This document shows positions 63,182 through 64,000 of a DNA stretch of 64,000 nucleotides, piece after piece. The translations under genes and the position numbers were made by a program. The stretch comes from Flavobacteriales bacterium (GTDB lineage: Bacteria > Bacteroidota > Bacteroidia > Flavobacteriales_E > Vicingaceae): assembly GCA_020635825.1 (NCBI GenBank), contig JACJZA010000013.1, positions 1 through 64,000 of the forward strand, given 5' to 3'. The notes beneath the pieces were generated by a model. The model was not told where the DNA came from and ran no database searches. It was given only the letters and a program-made list of their open reading frames with translations. Positions within the stretch are counted from its first letter, which is position 1; every line of letters begins with the position of its first letter.

Positions 63182-64000
63182 TTATCTGTTTACAGATATT
63201 TTTAGCACTTCTTGCTCTCCATTACTAAAGGTTAATTGGAATAAATAATTTCCATTGGGAATGGATGCAACATTTATTTTTAATGCCTCTTCTTTTCTGA
63301 TGATAGTATTTTCTGAAAGCACCTGTTTTCCCAGCATGTCGAACACATTAATTTGAACAGCTCCATTAACCCTATTTTTTAAAGGGATGGTTAGCCAATT
63401 TGAACTTGGGTTAGGGTATGGAATTATTTCAGGCTCTTGAGTATTTTCTTGAACAGATGGAGTAATAAATTCTTGAGCAAAACCGACAGAAATTGAAGGA
63501 GACCAATTACTACCAAATCCACCTACTTGAAATACATCAAACGGTTCATAAATATTATATCTTAAAGTAGAAATTGGTTGACGATAATGATTTATAGTTT
63601 CTTTGTAATCAATATTATCATCATAGCTTAAAGCCAGAGAATCGCTTTCTGAATAAAGACAAAATAAATATCTATTTCCTTGAATAGGCATTATTGTATT
63701 ATCAAAAGAGGCAAATACAGTTTCTCCTATTTTACTATCATCATAATAAAAATAATAAGAGGAAGCCAATTCAGTTAAACTCCACGTATTTTGAATAATT
63801 GAATCATTAATATCAACAAAATTATCATTCCATTTATAGGCTTTCAATTCTATTATTTCATTTGCCATGCTATTTCCTACTGGATAACAAGAAAATTTCA
63901 AACCTATAACACCCCACATATAACTTGGTAAATCCTCATCTGCATAATAGTGCACACAAGCTTCCCAGAAATCAACATCCCACTCTAAATATCCAAAATC
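63182..64000 (-). CDS. T9SS type A sorting-domain protein, 5' part beyond the window
   Basis: The frame stays open to base 64000, so about 272 codons of a longer gene are seen; the GTG at 63955 is unlikely to be the start. The visible part has beta-rich segments around WGVIGLKFSCYPVGN and RYLFCLYSESDSLALSYDD, with no recognised catalytic motif. It ends with PEIIPYPNPSSNWLTIPL, VFDMLGK and PNGNYLFQL, a T9SS sorting domain. The stop is 3 bases from the convergent nuclease gene, with a small hairpin (TATCTG-TTTA-CAGATA, 63183-63198) at the junction. Confidence 0.82.
   Translation of the reverse strand, partial: DFGYLEWDVDFWEACVHYYADEDLPSYMWGVIGLKFSCYPVGNSMANEIIELKAYKWNDNFVDINDSIIQNTWSLTELASSYYFYYDDSKIGETVFASFDNTIMPIQGNRYLFCLYSESDSLALSYDDNIDYKETINHYRQPISTLRYNIYEPFDVFQVGGFGSNWSPSISVGFAQEFITPSVQENTQEPEIIPYPNPSSNWLTIPLKNRVNGAVQINVFDMLGKQVLSENTIIRKEEALKINVASIPNGNYLFQLTFSNGEQEVLKISVNR

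Noticed and set aside
1..64000. tRNA, rRNA or riboswitch genes
   Set aside because: I scanned the intergenic gaps by eye and saw no cloverleaf, rRNA signature or known aptamer core; a covariance-model search would be needed to exclude small RNAs.

Overview
The window is AT-rich chromosomal DNA from a member of the Bacteroidota, most likely order Flavobacteriales (the family is inferred, perhaps near Crocinitomicaceae or Vicingaceae). The evidence is several secreted proteins ending in type IX secretion (T9SS) type A sorting domains (YPNP...G.Y..), candidate promoters with the TAnnTTTG -7 box of this phylum, a fused DAHP synthase/chorismate mutase, DUF5689 lipoproteins beside a TonB-dependent receptor, and an FtsZ ending in the phylum-typical NSFLHDNVD peptide. 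The window contains no rRNA, tRNA or CRISPR array that I could recognise.

Region 1 (1-18063) is mostly housekeeping. It holds the first codons of ddl (minus strand, cut by the window edge), a glycosyltransferase followed by a T9SS cargo protein, a GT2 enzyme with ftsE, and a giant TPR protein coupled to an outer-membrane barrel. A second T9SS cargo follows, then a run of dCMP deaminase, S41 protease, a small conserved protein, a 3'-5' exonuclease and a lipoprotein, then a fused oligopeptide-type ABC ATPase, then radA. Region 2 (18064-19154) is accessory: an AbiV-family phage-defence gene enclosed by about 30-bp imperfect inverted repeats immediately after radA, next to a probable gene remnant.

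Region 3 (19155-35607) is yqeY followed by a complete division and cell wall (dcw) cluster, all on the minus strand. In transcription order it is mraZ, rsmH, ftsL-like, ftsI, murE, mraY, murD, a small orphan protein, ftsW, murG, murC, ftsQ, ftsA, ftsZ. The orphan looks like a free-standing, catalytically degenerate copy of the MurD C-terminal domain. Upstream of mraZ are three exact-period 10-bp boxes that fit MraZ autoregulatory operators.

Region 4 (35941-42195) carries engB, two small CpxP-like periplasmic proteins, dxs, the DAHP synthase/chorismate mutase and recJ. Region 5 (42196-42863) is the most unusual stretch. A small GIY-YIG nuclease gene sits between two palindromic repeat units, directly after recJ, and beyond the second unit lies a diverged second copy of the last 20 recJ codons (50 of 60 bases identical). 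This looks like the scar of an insertion, or of homing with co-conversion, at the recJ 3' end.

Region 6 (42748-55323) holds a membrane protein, lptB, tatC, a mannose-1-phosphate guanylyltransferase, an aminotransferase, a SprT-like protein, feoB/feoA with an unlisted 46-residue lipoprotein upstream, an MlaE/MlaF-type lipid transporter pair, a dolichol-phosphate-mannose synthase-like GT2, a TraB/GumN-like lipoprotein and acs. Region 7 (55424-64000) is a surface locus: a TonB-dependent receptor, two paralogous DUF5689/choice-of-anchor J lipoproteins and a T9SS cargo protein on the minus strand, divergent from a secreted endonuclease/exonuclease/phosphatase-family enzyme, then a truncated T9SS cargo. 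I read this as a system for handling an extracellular phosphate-containing polymer, possibly nucleic acid; that role is inference.
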